A stretch of 64,000 nt of DNA from positions 868,001 to 932,000 of the forward strand of contig CANUEZ040000213.1 in the NCBI GenBank assembly GCA_948099385.1. Reading direction: 5' to 3'. The position numbers were made by a program, and so were the translations under genes. A model generated the notes under the pieces. It was given only the letters and a program-made list of their open reading frames with translations. It ran no database searches and was not told the DNA's origin. The DNA comes from Fasciola hepatica (Eukaryota > Platyhelminthes > Trematoda > Plagiorchiida > Fasciolidae). This document shows positions 47,717-60,900 of the stretch, piece by piece. Positions within the stretch are counted from its first letter, which is position 1; each line of letters begins with the position of its first letter.

Positions 47717-48139
47717 GGAACTAAAAGTGATCTCTCGCCAGTGCCACTTTCGTAAGGAACTTAATGTAATAGTAAAGTTCTTTTATGATGGATGGGTGTG
47801 TGAGCTGTTTCAATTGTACCGTTATTTCCACTGAGCACATTTCGAGAACACACATTCTCCGACTGGTCCAATCCCTTCACTTGCATTATTATATTGTGAT
47901 TTAACGGCTTGCGTATGAATCACTTGAAATAATCCCACTGCTTGAGCCAGGATTTGTGGTGTTCTTCAGTCGTCCAAAAAGGAAGGAAAGACTATCCAAA
48001 CAAGAATGGGTTAATGGTTCAGATAAAATCTCACCCTTATTTGTCAAAATACGAGAATGGAATGGACCTACAGAATTTCTAGGTAACAAAGGGGGATAGA
48101 TTGATGTGTGTTAATTCAGCTTTGGTGGACAGCCAAGTC
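47717..48139. other. Upstream flank of PLE-B; no gene recognised
   Basis: Could include PLE-B 5' leader. The minus-strand frame 47,901-48,089 is not recognised. Confidence 0.35.
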
Positions 48140-48625
48140 ACGTTGGCAGTTAGAGCTGGAGCGACACCAAGCCCCAAGGCTTGAGACGACACAAACTCGG
48201 GCGATAGGACAACCAATCAAAGGAGTGGACTGACCGAAATGTGATGAATCTTGTCAGTGTTGCTTAAGCCTCAAGGGGTGGTTGCCCACACAAGTTGAGC
48301 CAATGCGTTGTGGGCCACTTGTGGCCACATGGGACAGTGGAATATTATATGGAATAATGTAGTATTATCCTGCACAGGAAGCCAAGGAATCAGTACACGG
48401 GTACGGCACACGACGTACTGTAGTGTTTCATATATTGCGCGCAGGAATGTACACTGTTTCAGTGAGTGAATACCACAAAAATGATAAAAGTCACATGAAT
48501 CGTCAGTAATGTATACCGCAGACAACAGCCTATATATATTCTTTGTTTTTTCGTTGATAAACGAGATCGCTCAACGGCAGAAGGGGTTTTCTCACTAGAG
48601 TTAGTGAGACAGAATAAAACACAGT
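48140..48625 (+). repeat. Second LTR-like unit, interrupted, abutting copy 3
   Basis: Shares with 7,680-8,050 an AACCAAT block (48,211), a TATATATAT block (48,531) and the end block with TTCTCACTAGAG (about 48,589-48,600). Between the CCAAT and TATA motifs it is about 260 bp longer, so something of that size (roughly 48,250-48,520, open on the minus strand) seems inserted. Its end is within 5-10 bp of the start of the direct repeat at 48,630. Confidence 0.4.
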
Positions 48626-48835
48626 CACCTGTATTCCGGACCTTTTTGCTGCATCTTCACTAGTGCCTACTGCCGTCAATGTGATCATTCATAAATGGTG
48701 AATTGACCAGTTTCATAAGACCAAAGGGAAGCACACAACCTGAATCACACAACAAGGGTTTGCAACTAGAAACAGATTATCAAGGCAAAACTGACGTAAT
48801 TAGCCGCTTTCGCTGTTTGTACTGTTGAGGTTAGT

Positions 48836-51287
48836 GATGGTTATTTGCTAACCCCTCCGCGTGTCTCAGTAGTCTTTGATTGTTTGTAACGCAGATGACG
48901 GTGATCGTCGTGCTCGAATAAACGCAGTGCTTGGTGTTCTGCAGGTTCTGCGTAAAGGATAGTTCCAGGGTTCGGTATTCAGTCAGTTACGTCACCGATT
49001 TTGTTTCCGCCAACTCATCGCTCTTTGTGGCCAAACCGGAATGTGCTCGACTATTCGGTTACGCCATGGTCTCTTCGTTCTGCCAATGTACAGGTGGCTG
49101 CGCACCTGCAGTTGAATCAGTAAATGTAACTAGAAATGGAGTGAACAGGCCGTGGTTTTTTCACCGACGGCATTTTCATCCGGGAGGTAGAGAAAATGAT
49201 TACTTTTGCAGGGTAATAAGTACGATTAACTGCACAGTCGAAGGATCTGCTGGGTAGGCTGTTGCTGCCATCACACCTGTAAAGTAACCAAAGGAAGGCC
49301 GTTACTTTTGGCACGATGGTCACCTTCGCTCTGTTCGGAAGTGGCTGAGTGTTTGAATATAAATCATTCTGGATACCCGTTCGCCTCAGAAGTTCTTTGA
49401 AAATGGGCGGCAACTTTCTTCCAGGGTGTCGGTTGAGCATATTTCACGCTTCCTGTGGAATGTGGTTCGGACTAAGCCGATTCTGTACTTTGTGGGAGGA
49501 AAGCTGATAAAAAGAAGGCACAGTCCTGACCAAGCAGTTTTACGATGGGCTGGTCTAGGCTTCTATCCATCTTTCCGGCAGGTAATTCCAACACCCAGAA
49601 ATGTGACGATGTAGTTGACTTCCTCGTTTTTGGCTAACTGAATGGTCGTTTGTTTGGAATTGAAGTGATGGAACATGTTTTCAAACTGGTCCTTGGTGTT
49701 CACAGTGAAGAAGATATCGTGTAGTGAGCAGACTGTAGGCAGCCAAATAGTCTTCCGATTACTAAGGTTTGGACTCATGGGCTATTTTTAGTGTTCGCTG
49801 TTTCATATCCTTCATGTGCTAACCCCGGGCGGAAATCGATGGTCCATGCAAGCTACAATGGTCCAAGTAAAGTCGGTAGAGATTAGCTCGAGATACGGTT
49901 TTTCCCATATTTTGTTCTAGGTGTGAGACAAATTTATCTGCCAGAAAGGGCCCCAGCGAACTACCCATGGCAGCTCCGTCAGTCAGTCGATATTCTTGTA
50001 CGAGGAGATAGTATTATACTTCCGAGATGCACAATAATAATGATCGAAACAGCTTGTTATTTGGTAATCCAATATTCAAGTCGTTATCATCGGGAAGTTG
50101 ATGAACTATGTCAACGGCCTTCGGAACTGGGTTAATTGTAAAGAGTGACTTAACATTCATGGTGAGTAAGTACTTATTGTGAATGTTCAAATCTCTCAAC
50201 AGGCCACATCTTTAATAACTATTCTTCACCATGATTTTTCCAAATAAATACCTCGCCGGTTTAAGCCGTTCCCCAAGCCACTTTGCCAGTTTGCGTTGCA
50301 AGGAGTTGGCCGTGGACAACGATGGTCGAAATGGTATACCTTCATTGCGTACTTTTGGTAGGCCGTGCATATGTGGTATATGACTTACTGTACATTTTAG
50401 AACCTCGGCCGTGGATTCTGAGATAAGTTTAGCTTTTGCGAGGTCTGGTTGTGTCTTTATTTTTCTCTTTTATAGTTCTTTGGAGAAGTTAGTCTTAGGG
50501 ACCGGTTTGAATTTTGTTTCATCTTCTAGGATCATCGCCATTTTGTCTCTGTAGAATACTTTGTTCAGAACAGCTACACTAGATCCCTTGTCTGATTGGA
50601 AAAGTATCAATGCCGAGTTCCTTCTGAGCTGGTTTATGGCTTCGTAATGGTCTTTTGTCAATAGACAATTTCATTTGCGGTACTCGTTTGATACGCTGCT
50701 CAAAATCTACCATTTTTGATTTGAACCATCCCACAGCTTCCTCACCCGTTAGTTGTTAGTCAGCTCTTCGAAGAATGGTTCAAATCTGATCTGTGAGTCA
50801 ATAAGAGTAGTCTATTTTGGAGGAACACAATGATTTACACCACAAGACAACAGCCGATTCCTGTTATAAGAATCAAGTTGTGTTGTTTACTTATGGTCTT
50901 ACGAGAATGTCCAATCAACCTCTTATAAATAAACACCTTATCCGGAAAATGTACTGGTGAATATACAGATAAATGTTCCGGACTACACTTTGCGATCCAA
51001 TTCTGTTGACTTCCTTCTTCAAATTACCACTTGATTTTCTTGAATGATGCCTTGTTACACATAGATGATTATCCACTGCGTACGTCAGTTCATACGTTCC
51101 TGTTAGACAAAGCACTGTGTTCGTGTAACAATAAACCCTCGATTAAAAACTGAGAACGACAACTAACCTGGTTTATACACGGACTGAGAGCGGTCGTGAT
51201 TTGGTCGAACTAGACGAAGAAAACTTCTGGCTTGGCAGATCTGATCAAACAGCCAGATCACACGCAGCCGAACCAAAAAAGCAAACA
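48836..51287 (-). pseudogene. Penelope-like element PLE-A, longer distal copy
   Basis: Same element as 20,431-21,853 but extending further 5'. The minus strand reads LILFQSDKGSSVAVLNK (50.55-50.60 kb), then HMHGLPKVRNEGIPFRPSLS (about 50.32-50.38 kb) and LAKWLGERLKPAR, joining without a break to LLTMNVKSLFTIN (50.15 kb), DGAAMGSSLGPFLAD (about 49.96 kb), LHDIFFTVN (49.7 kb), the connector and a frameshifted GIY-YIG end (49.0-49.1 kb). Upstream of about 50,700 no PLE sequence is recognised for certain. The YxDD box is damaged (HD) in both copies, so the defect predates the duplication. Confidence 0.88.
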
Positions 51288-53646
51288 TCATGGAGAAATG
51301 GATCTCTTCTGGGTTGAACAACTCACAAAACCATCCCTGCAGGTCCCTGATCCATCGCTTTCATGATTTACCACAGCTTCAACGCGAACTCTGTTAGTGA
51401 ACGTCTTACCTCATTGTAGCTCATCATAAAAATTCAAAAAAGTCAGTTGACTCGGGAAGACCTCTTTCCGCTCACATTGAAACAAGAATGTCTTTTGTAT
51501 GCTTGATTTATACAACGTGATGTAATTAAACCTTGGATAAAACACCAAAAACAAGCTTGTTTTCTATCCTGGATCGTTTCAATGAATGACATGAGTCATG
51601 TTTTCGAATGAAAAAAGCAAGACACTTCTAAAAGAGCGGCCTGAATAAATTACCTTCAAATAGTGCTTTCTCCCAGTTGCCCTTCACTGGTATTCGGAAG
51701 TATAACTTGAGCGATGAAGACGTGCCTTAAATTATTGTGATACTAACTCTCAGTTATCAGTCCGACCATGTAAAAATTATCCATGTGATACTTTGCTAGT
51801 TTCTCTTATACGATAAGATTCAGCATCTAGTGTCAACGCTTATTACCCACTGGAACTCCACGAAAGAACCTCACAGCTGTTTCGCTATCAGCTGCACTTC
51901 AGATGCTTTGAATCCTAAATGAAACTTGAATCAAAGGTGCAGCATTATGAGTTCCACACTTGTATACGGCAGTTCCGAGGTCTCAAAATCCCGGTCATAT
52001 CAACACCATCGTATGGAAAACCCACTTGACATTGCCCTTGAGAACTACTGGAGCGTCATACACCAGTTTGACTGTGAGATTTTCGTGAAATAGCCCTAAG
52101 CCCATATCTTATGAATAGACAAGTTTCAGTTGGGAAAGGTCAGCCGTTACGCGTAGAACTCGGTCGTTAGCATTTCACACCCGAGAAGTATAAACCACTA
52201 ACTGGTGGATCAGAAAAGCTCATATTTCATTGTAAAAAAACATTCTGCTATGACCCGGCAATTCACATACCTGTGATGATTCGACTCGGGTCAAATACTG
52301 CCAGCGCTCTTCTTGTAAGTGTATTGGCCGTCTGTATCTTTGGGGTCTGCTCCACACAGTTTATTCGTAAGTCTTTCGGAGGAACATATTTACAAAACTA
52401 AATCCGGAAACGAATTTTACTCTAGAAATAAATGATTAGAGCCCACACAAGATGAGAAAGCAGAAAATACAAATAAAAGCTCAAACTCAGCGAGTATTCA
52501 ATTATACCTGTCGGGATCAATGGTAGAGTTATTTTACACCTTCAGCAAAAGCCGAAATCACTGACCTCAGTTTAGAGTAGTCGAATTCATTTTACAGCCT
52601 ATCGTCACTTCACAAATTACGTTCAAAAATCCGGCTGTAAAGTTAAAATCAGCCGTTTATCGGGATTGGCAGCATAATTTTATTTGTTGCTCCCGGGGTG
52701 ACAATATGTTTGTTCAAAAACACCGGCTCATTAAAATAATGGTGAAATATGTCTTACGAAACAACCAAAGTTCTGTTCCCCGAATCAGTCAATAAGATTT
52801 AGTTCGTCATGCTGACAGAGTACACAGGCTACCCAGATCAGACAGGTGGGCAGAGCCTAACAGATTTTCTATCACGAACCTGTTCGAACAGCGAAAGGAT
52901 TTCATAGGTTTTATTGGTACTTTTTGCTTATGGAGTAAAACCAGCCCCATAGTAGATGTGAAAGATCTGTGATTTATTGTAAAGTTACTGTGAGACTAGA
53001 GATCCCAACGCATCTGTTCAGGTGGAAGTGGGTTAATACGGAGCACTAGTATATCAACAAAATTATGATTTCTTCAAAAGTGGCCACTCCTTTTATATCA
53101 GATGGTAAACAGAATCGCTTAAAGTCGAAACAATGAACCAAAGATAACCATAAATAAGAGATCATCCGCCAGTGACGTGATGCATTCGATGCGAAAACTC
53201 ATGTAGAAATCTGAGACTGCTCCGGGAATATAAAATTTCTATGTAGAAGAAGAATAAATGTCGAAGCCCGTGTAAATGACAAATCTTATTTACCCAAAGG
53301 AAAAAAATAAGGTTGCACAGAGAAACGAATATTTGTAATTATTGAAGTCGGCGAATTTGCGAACTATTCACGGGCCCAGGAACCAGTTGTAATTACTTTT
53401 GCACTCATTCAAGCAATAATCCCGTGGACAGGTATGTTTGTCTTTCCCGGAGACAGGAGGACATTTTCCTATCCTTCTTCGCAAGGGAACAGTTCACACT
53501 ATCAAAGACACAATCTTGCAACACTTGTTTGATAGTAGACAGCCAATCGATTCGGTGACGGTCCTGACCACTTGTGCAGTTCACAGCAAACGACCACGTA
53601 GGCAGTTACGCTTGATGGCAGAAGCCGTAGAAGTTCGAAGGTGAGA

Positions 53647-53712
53647 GCCACGGCAACAACAATAACAGTTTCGTGGGACGGTCTTGTGGAATCGTTGTTC
53701 TGGTTCCGTGGC
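53647..53712 (-). repeat. Hairpin-forming inverted repeat (copy 3), eroded
   Basis: Same position as in copy 2, but one arm has changed to TTCTGGTTCCGTGGC, which weakens the stem. The erosion argues against a conserved RNA role in this copy. Confidence 0.55.
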
Positions 53713-55734
53713 CATAACAAGAGTTTCCCTCTGTACTTTCTATTGTCAAACTCATCAATCTTATAACATTTCACGCATCCAACTTTAGCACATGTCTACT
53801 CCTTCTTACTGGCCACACAATTCACATATAATTTCACACCAGAGTTGAAAAGGATCATTAGATTTTAGTATGTAGTAAAGACCCCGGACTTATTGCATGT
53901 TTATTCAACTCTGTTATCTAGAACTATTTGCAAATGATAGATCATATTATCTAGAACTATATTTATTCCCAGTTACTCCGTACTACGTAGTAAATGCCTA
54001 AAGGATGAAGTGAAAAGAATTTTCTTTGTGCAGCATGCCTTTTCATGAATCAATGGAAATTTTCATTGAGATTGTGTTAGAATTGATTCCTGGTATCCTA
54101 GACAGAGTTTTCTAGTACTTCAAATAAATGGACATTTTATAGGTTTGAATTATTCGATGAGAGCGCAGAAATCAAAACAAATGATTTGGGCGAAAGGAGT
54201 TGTTCAGTACGTGATGGATTAATCACGATGACCCGAGCAGTGGGTTGAACAGTCCGATGCTATTCGTTCGGTAATACTGGTGTGGGTGTGTACAAGTGTT
54301 TACTATATAAGCTTGAAAAACGAAGGTGAAAATTACATAAATCTACGGCAGAGGAACTGCACTTTCCTGGGTCATTTTGAACGGAGTGTGTCGTTAGACG
54401 ATCTACCGGCAAACATCATTCGTTCCGTTATCGCTCACGTGATTATTCGCACACACGATTCTATTGGATACGCTCGTTATAGCGGAATATATTAAGCAAA
54501 ATAAATTTAATAATATTATCATCCTTCTTGTCAGTTTCAAACTTGCTGAGCAAACATGTCAGTCGCTGTTCTCTTCCTGGTCCTCGGTTTAGAGCTAAAC
54601 AGTCATATTCCAAGAGGTATGTTCATAAACCCGAGTGCAATTTCCTTAAACTAGAAATGATTTATTTTATAAATGGTAAACTGTTGTGAACCTGCAGGAC
54701 AAATTGTAAATTAGTCTGTCTGTGAAATGTTTGCTTTCCATGCTGAATAAGTTCTCATTAAATGAGATGTTAGATTACGTATCCGCCGTGATATGGTGCC
54801 CGCAATACCTCACGACAGAGGAAAAAGGGCATTTCCCAGGTCTAGCAACCTTGAAGTAAAAGATTACATATCTTAGCGCAGTTTATTCGTCTATCCGTGT
54901 ATGGTCACATTTTGTGGCAGAGACAAGGGTAATAAATTGAAGAAAGTTAGTCCGGCTTCCAGTGCCTATCATGTGACTGGTCTCTTCTCCCACACCAACC
55001 GTTATAACTCCCATAATGACTTGCTTAAAACTGTCAACTATTCTCAACTGGTCACTAAATAATGTTTATGCAATCAGGATGCGACTCTTTTGGTATGCAC
55101 ACAGCATTTCTGTGTAGCAAGCTGTATAGCCTGCTTTAGGACGTTAACTTTTAGGCCTTTCAGCGAAGGATGAATTACCTAAGGTCGGCCATCCAGCGCG
55201 GTCTTTGCTTTCAGCATCTTCGTGCAGATACAGACGGACACCTTAGAAAACTTCATCTTCACTAGAGAATCAGGTGAGATAAGAAACAGTTGTATGGGAC
55301 GGATTTTGGAATGGTCTGTGGTTTCAAAACTGCCAAACTAGATAACAGTATGATGTGTTTTACTGCCCCATTTTGTTCGTTCTCTTATGGAACTTGACGA
55401 AACATATCATTCGATTGCCTTTCTACACTGACTGACCGTTGAAGAACACTAGCCTATGCTACAATCAACCCTCACTTTCAAAAGTATTGTCAGAGCAATT
55501 GCAAGGCTAACTGTTTGGTGAGGGTCGGATCAAAACTGAACCTAGTTAGGGGCGACTACTTGCATTCTGAACTCCAAATTCTTTCACAATCTAGGGCGAC
55601 CATAGCGTGAAAAACTTTCACATATGCTAATTTTTGAGTGTCTAGAAAAAAAGGTGCATGAATGAAATGTGTTGTGAGTACTTACCAGTGACACAGAATT
55701 ATCCATGGATCTTCTAATTATCTAAAGTCTTGGT

Positions 55735-56105
55735 TATAAAGAGTAAGCTGTTTCGTTCCGTCCCACCAGCTCTAGTGAGAAGTCTATTCCGCCTATTATT
55801 CATCTTATTTTATCAGCTAGAAACACATCGTTTATATAGGAAGAAACAATCATTGACGTCAGTCGTTGCAACGCATAAGTAGCCTGTCCTCTTATTGGTT
55901 GATTGATCACACGACCAGCTGCCATTTGACGGGAATCCGTTCGCGTCTCATCGATTCGCTGCATTGTCATTCGAGCATCCGCTGGCACAAGCACTGACTT
56001 GGATTCCGACCATACGCTGACATGCCGATTACTGACGGGACATGGCTTGCTATCGACCATGAGTCAGCCCATACCCTCACATAAGCTTTCATAAATTAGG
56101 TTTAA
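55735..56105 (-). repeat. LTR-like unit (copy 3)
   Basis: Reverse-complement counterpart of 7,680-8,050, with the TATA, CRE and CCAAT motifs kept in the same order on the minus strand. Confidence 0.4.
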
Positions 56106-57256
56106 AATCAGTAGATTTTATAATCTTATGTCATTGGGTGTCAACTGGTGCATGAGCTTGTACTCGTGGTAGGGCAGAAGAGTGAACTGAACCTGCACTC
56201 TCATTATCATTATCCGTGGTGGTGGAATCCTTTAAGGTCCATATGGTATTAACTCATTAGTCATGTTTGCTTCACCGAAGAAATAACATTTCCGCTATTT
56301 TGACTGATGTATACGGGGTGATGATACCAGAGTGTTCTTAGTGTAAAAACGAATATCTTATTTGCCAAGAGCGTTTCTGTTTGCCTTTGAAGTACTAGGT
56401 CTTCTGAAATAATAATAAACAAATATTACACAACTACTGTTCGTCCAAATGATTTGTTTCCTATTCAATTAGAACCAATCTAGTAAAGGAGCTGGTACTT
56501 ATCTGAAATGACTCAGTTGTCGTATTTCCAACTAAATCATGCACTTTCATAAGATTTTGCCTCTTTTGGGTAACGAAGTGATGAGCACATGTTCCATATA
56601 CTACAGAGGGTTCAAACTACCTCCTGAAAACCTGTATTTGTGTGGATTTCTGATGGCCTATCCTGGAGAATTTCCAAAAACGAAGCACTAAAAAACGACC
56701 TACTCAACGTCGTCTACTTCCAAACACTTTTCAAAGATAAAATTTTTTTTTGTGTCTCGGTCTTACCCCCACGCATTTCTCATCCCTACTTCTAGCACAA
56801 ACCGGTGGATGGTGGCAGATTTTGATCAAACCCTAGGTTCAATTGTGTATTTTTGTTTTTCAAAGACTAACTAAATCAGCGCGAAATATAACAGTGAGTG
56901 AGACAGCTACAAATCTATTTTTGGGCAATAAACTCAACAAAATATGACACAAGATGATCTTGGGAAATTCTCTGTAGACCACAACGATGATGGTGCTGGT
57001 GATGGGTGACTTGTACACAACGTAAAACATGCTGAAAAAGATCTGAGGAAACAATTGATAACCCATTACCCATGAGGCAAGGTGGGAACGTCTTATGTTA
57101 GACGTATTCATGAAAACCAAGAGAGAAATACCGGTAAACAGACTGTCGGTAAATTATCAGCTAGCACACCATCATCCGAAGTTGCTTGATTTTTGTTGCA
57201 GTGTGAATAGTTTTACGATTTTAGTTGATAAACATGTGTTTTAGTTCTAATCTGCA

Positions 57257-57659
57257 GATGAATGAAGAGCAAAGGTCAGATGGCTTAATCAAAATAGATT
57301 ATGAAGTGGATAAAAAAGAACCAATGACCCTTACTGTGAAATTTGGAGCAGGAATATAACAAGTCCGCCGTGGCAGCCATTCGGATGAACTCGAAGCTGT
57401 CAAACATCGAGGTGTGTTCGCGAATCAAATGGCAAATGCTCATTTGTTTTTCTATTGGTACACAGAACTAGCTTTTCGCATAGATATATTTGTGAGTGAA
57501 TGGACAGTGATTTTCTTCTTTTTTGCAGTCTACTGTTTGTCCAACAAACCACTGTTTATGCGTAAGTTGATTTTCAGTGTAAAACTGAGTTTTCATTTAT
57601 TTACAGGTTTAGTCGCTTCGTCTGAAAATGTTTCTCGTACCTTAAACCAAGCTGATTAA
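57257..57659 (+). other. Candidate small-exon cluster (copy 3)
   Basis: Same signals as at 27,664-28,062: segments 57,466-57,491 and 57,529-57,561 bounded by ACACAG, GTGAGT, TTGCAG and GTAAGT. Intron lengths are identical to copy 2. The corresponding minus-strand stretch in copy 1 is 6,110-6,500, with the 33-bp segment at 6,203-6,235. Confidence 0.25.
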
Positions 57660-57699
57660 ACAACACTGAGTTTCATTGGTCATTCCTCCCTTTATGTGG

Positions 57700-57960
57700 T
57701 CAGCAATTCAATGATATTTTTAACGGAATTAAAGGCAATGAACTGCCGCTTTCGAACTCACCCAAAGGAGGTAGAGTTCTTTTCTGGGCATCTTGGAATG
57801 AGCGGTTGATTTTATCAGGAATAGATTTCCCATTATTAGGTGCGGCATAAAAAAATCTATCTGCCCCATGATGATCCACATGGAAATGATAAATTCCACT
57901 ACCGGTGAGCTGAACTCTCTTTTTAAGGGCATCAGGTATAGTCCTATCGACCGACAACAC
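57700..57960 (-). other. Copy 3 version of the 86-codon open frame
   Basis: Open, with five amino-acid differences from copies 1 and 2 (D to A, R to K, S to N, L to F, S to I). Two further changes are silent. Confidence 0.3.
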
Positions 57961-60900
57961 ATTTAGCTTATGGCAATGTTATTTGTGCTGCCTTCAAGGC
58001 CCGCGTTTTATTCAAGTACCAATGTGAGATACATGGACAAAGGGCAGAAAAAATATTAATAATAATATTAATCTTTAAAGTTAAAATAGCTATTAAGAAA
58101 AGGACTAACTGCAGGAGTTCTGAAAGATCATATGAGGTTCACCAATTACGTGGCCGCTCGATCGGAAAAATTGCAATGTGCTAGAAAATGTTGGTACATG
58201 AAAATACAGCTTAATAACACAGGCACGAAGTGACTTGCAGCCTGTTGGTAGTTTCCATAGAAGAGTTGTGGATCCGACCACTTACACCTACGATCCTCCG
58301 AAATGAGTCTGTTGCAGCTTTCGACCAGGCGCTTCAACTCGTTTTGAATAGGATCCCAATAACTGAACTAAGGACTTCCACATTGAAGCGGACGTGCTAA
58401 TTAACGGAGTGCAGAATCATATGAGTATCGTTTTAACTCCCACCTATCTGAAAACGTTCACAAAATACGCACGGAGAAAAAGCCGAGATAACCACATACG
58501 GGTTTGTTTGTTTTCTAAGCATTAGCTTCCATTTCGTAATACTGCAGAACAGCATGTGCAGTCGAAAGAAAGGAGTATGCTCAAGGGAGTAAACCGCACT
58601 CGTGCTACAGACGCTCCTACATTCTTCCTTGTCAAAGGCTTCTTTCTTATCATTAGTGCGTGTGGCTTAGCCGAAACCTGTCACTTGTTCATGAATGGAA
58701 CACATAATGAGCTCCTTTTCCGTAAGGTCCTATATGGAAGAAAAGTTATAAAAACAATCTACAGAGCTTGATCATTTGATCTATTTTAGAGTCCGGCCAT
58801 TTGCTGATTTCCTACGGGTTATTGCCGGTGATGAGCTTCTGGAACAGCTTATTTGTAAAACGTCACCAAATATTTACGATCTAGCTGCATACTGTGCCAT
58901 TCGAAACTGTTAAGTATTGCCTAAACTAAACATCACAAGTGGATTTCAAGTTTGAGGTTGTTGTAGTGTATTTTTGTCGTAAACAATGGCACATCGCTGT
59001 CCAAGTTTGTATATTAGGAATTTAATCCGTAATCTGATTCTAAGATCTTTTTCACGATTCCAATGCTCCATTTTCAGTCAACAATTACATGAAGAGTTGT
59101 ACGTAAATCCGGGATTTTGAGATATTTCCTTGCAGCGTTTTCACTGTTTGACCTTTTGCCTTAAACTGCAATAATTGATATTCATCTATTGATAGTCGTG
59201 TTTTCCAACTGTCTTCGTGTTCAGCTGGGCTGGGTGGTCACAAGAAAGGGTCCGAAAAACATTTGGTCTGTTGACGGAAGGGAAAATTGGGTGAGTAAGG
59301 AAAGAAGTAGATCATGTAAAGTAACTATTGGTGTGCCAGTGCAGAATGTTTACTAGAAATAAAAATATTCAGACTTTCAATACGTGTTTGACTAGATGTT
59401 TTCAAAATAGTTTAGTTAGCCAGATAAACTAGACTTTTTATTGAAATAACTTCAGTAGAAGATCTCGGAAATTGGGGCACTCAACCCCAGCACGGTCTTG
59501 ATTTGTTACACAAGGTTTACGAAATTCAAACCTCATTCAACGTCACTAGGAAGCGCCCACATTGGGTAATCAATCAACAAAACAATCAAACCAATATGCC
59601 ATCAATGACTCAATCAGTCCGTCAGTTATCAAGTTAATCGTTATCTTCCATTTGCAAAAAATTACTTCATTTACCTAGTGGATAACATCGACCTTAAGTC
59701 GGACAATTATACTTTTCCATCATGTTTTATTCTCTAATAGTTTTGTGCACAGCGACTTCCTGTATTGTTATTATTTTGATACATTATTAAAATACTAAAC
59801 AACATCTTCCGCAAAGATATCCTTCGGATAAACTCTCCAGATGGAAGGTCAACTTATTACACTAAAGAGTGGACGTTGGTTTGTCCTGCAGCGAAGTTTG
59901 TTTTGTCTCACAAATGTTGATACAGGCCAAGTGGACTGTAACAAGCTTGTCAAGTTGTTCTGCGCACTACTATTTGTCTCTCCGATCAGGTTCTTGGTGA
60001 TGCCGAATCGCTGATGCCAATGATAAGGTGCATCCTAGCCAAGGAATGAGTGTTCGGAAAGTCTGGTACGACTCACACGTTTGTACGTGTTTTTTGAAAT
60101 GAACCTCTGGCCTGCGGTCGTACGCACAACTCACGGTTGCTGTCAAGAATTAAATCTGTTTTAGGTGCCTCCGAATCTTCTGCCCCGCGGAACACTTCCC
60201 CTTTTGGTAGCTTTTCACTGACAGTGTCCCCCCCCTGAATTGATGTACTTTGCTGTACTAGATAAAATGATATGTTTGCTTTGTGCGTTCACTTGACTAA
60301 GGAACTACAAAGCAAGTCAGATTAATTTATAGGCAAATCTAGACTGTAATTACGGAACTGCCCGCCACTCCTTGACTTCTGATAGTGTGATGGGCCCACC
60401 TTGACTTAAATCATTTCAAGAATATTGATCTGCCAAATAAAGGCAAGCAACCAACCTCTTATTGCACCAAATGTGATTCATAGGTTATATTATTGTCCAT
60501 CCTTGTGCACCTGAAACGAAACTGCCCATCCTAATCGCCAGTACCATGCATCGGGCTGCTTTTGAAAGTAGACTATTTAGTCGAGTCAAGCTTCGATGAG
60601 TTTCATGTGAATCAATTTACCCTACAGGTTAGTGAGTGGGTGAGTTGGGAGAGGGTGTGTGACATAGAAGGGCCTATTCTTAGTCCACCTCAAGCGTTTT
60701 ATCTTGGAGGCCTAGAGCATGATAGAACCATAACAAGCACACAAGCTAATTTGTTCCAATGATTTGGGACTGAGTTAGCATGCAGGTCGATGACAGATTG
60801 ACTGCTGAGCCAGGCCAACGAGTAGTTCCAAAATGAAGACAATCACTGAAGCAAATCACTTGCACGGACAAAAAAATACGTGAACGTGTTACTTGACTTG

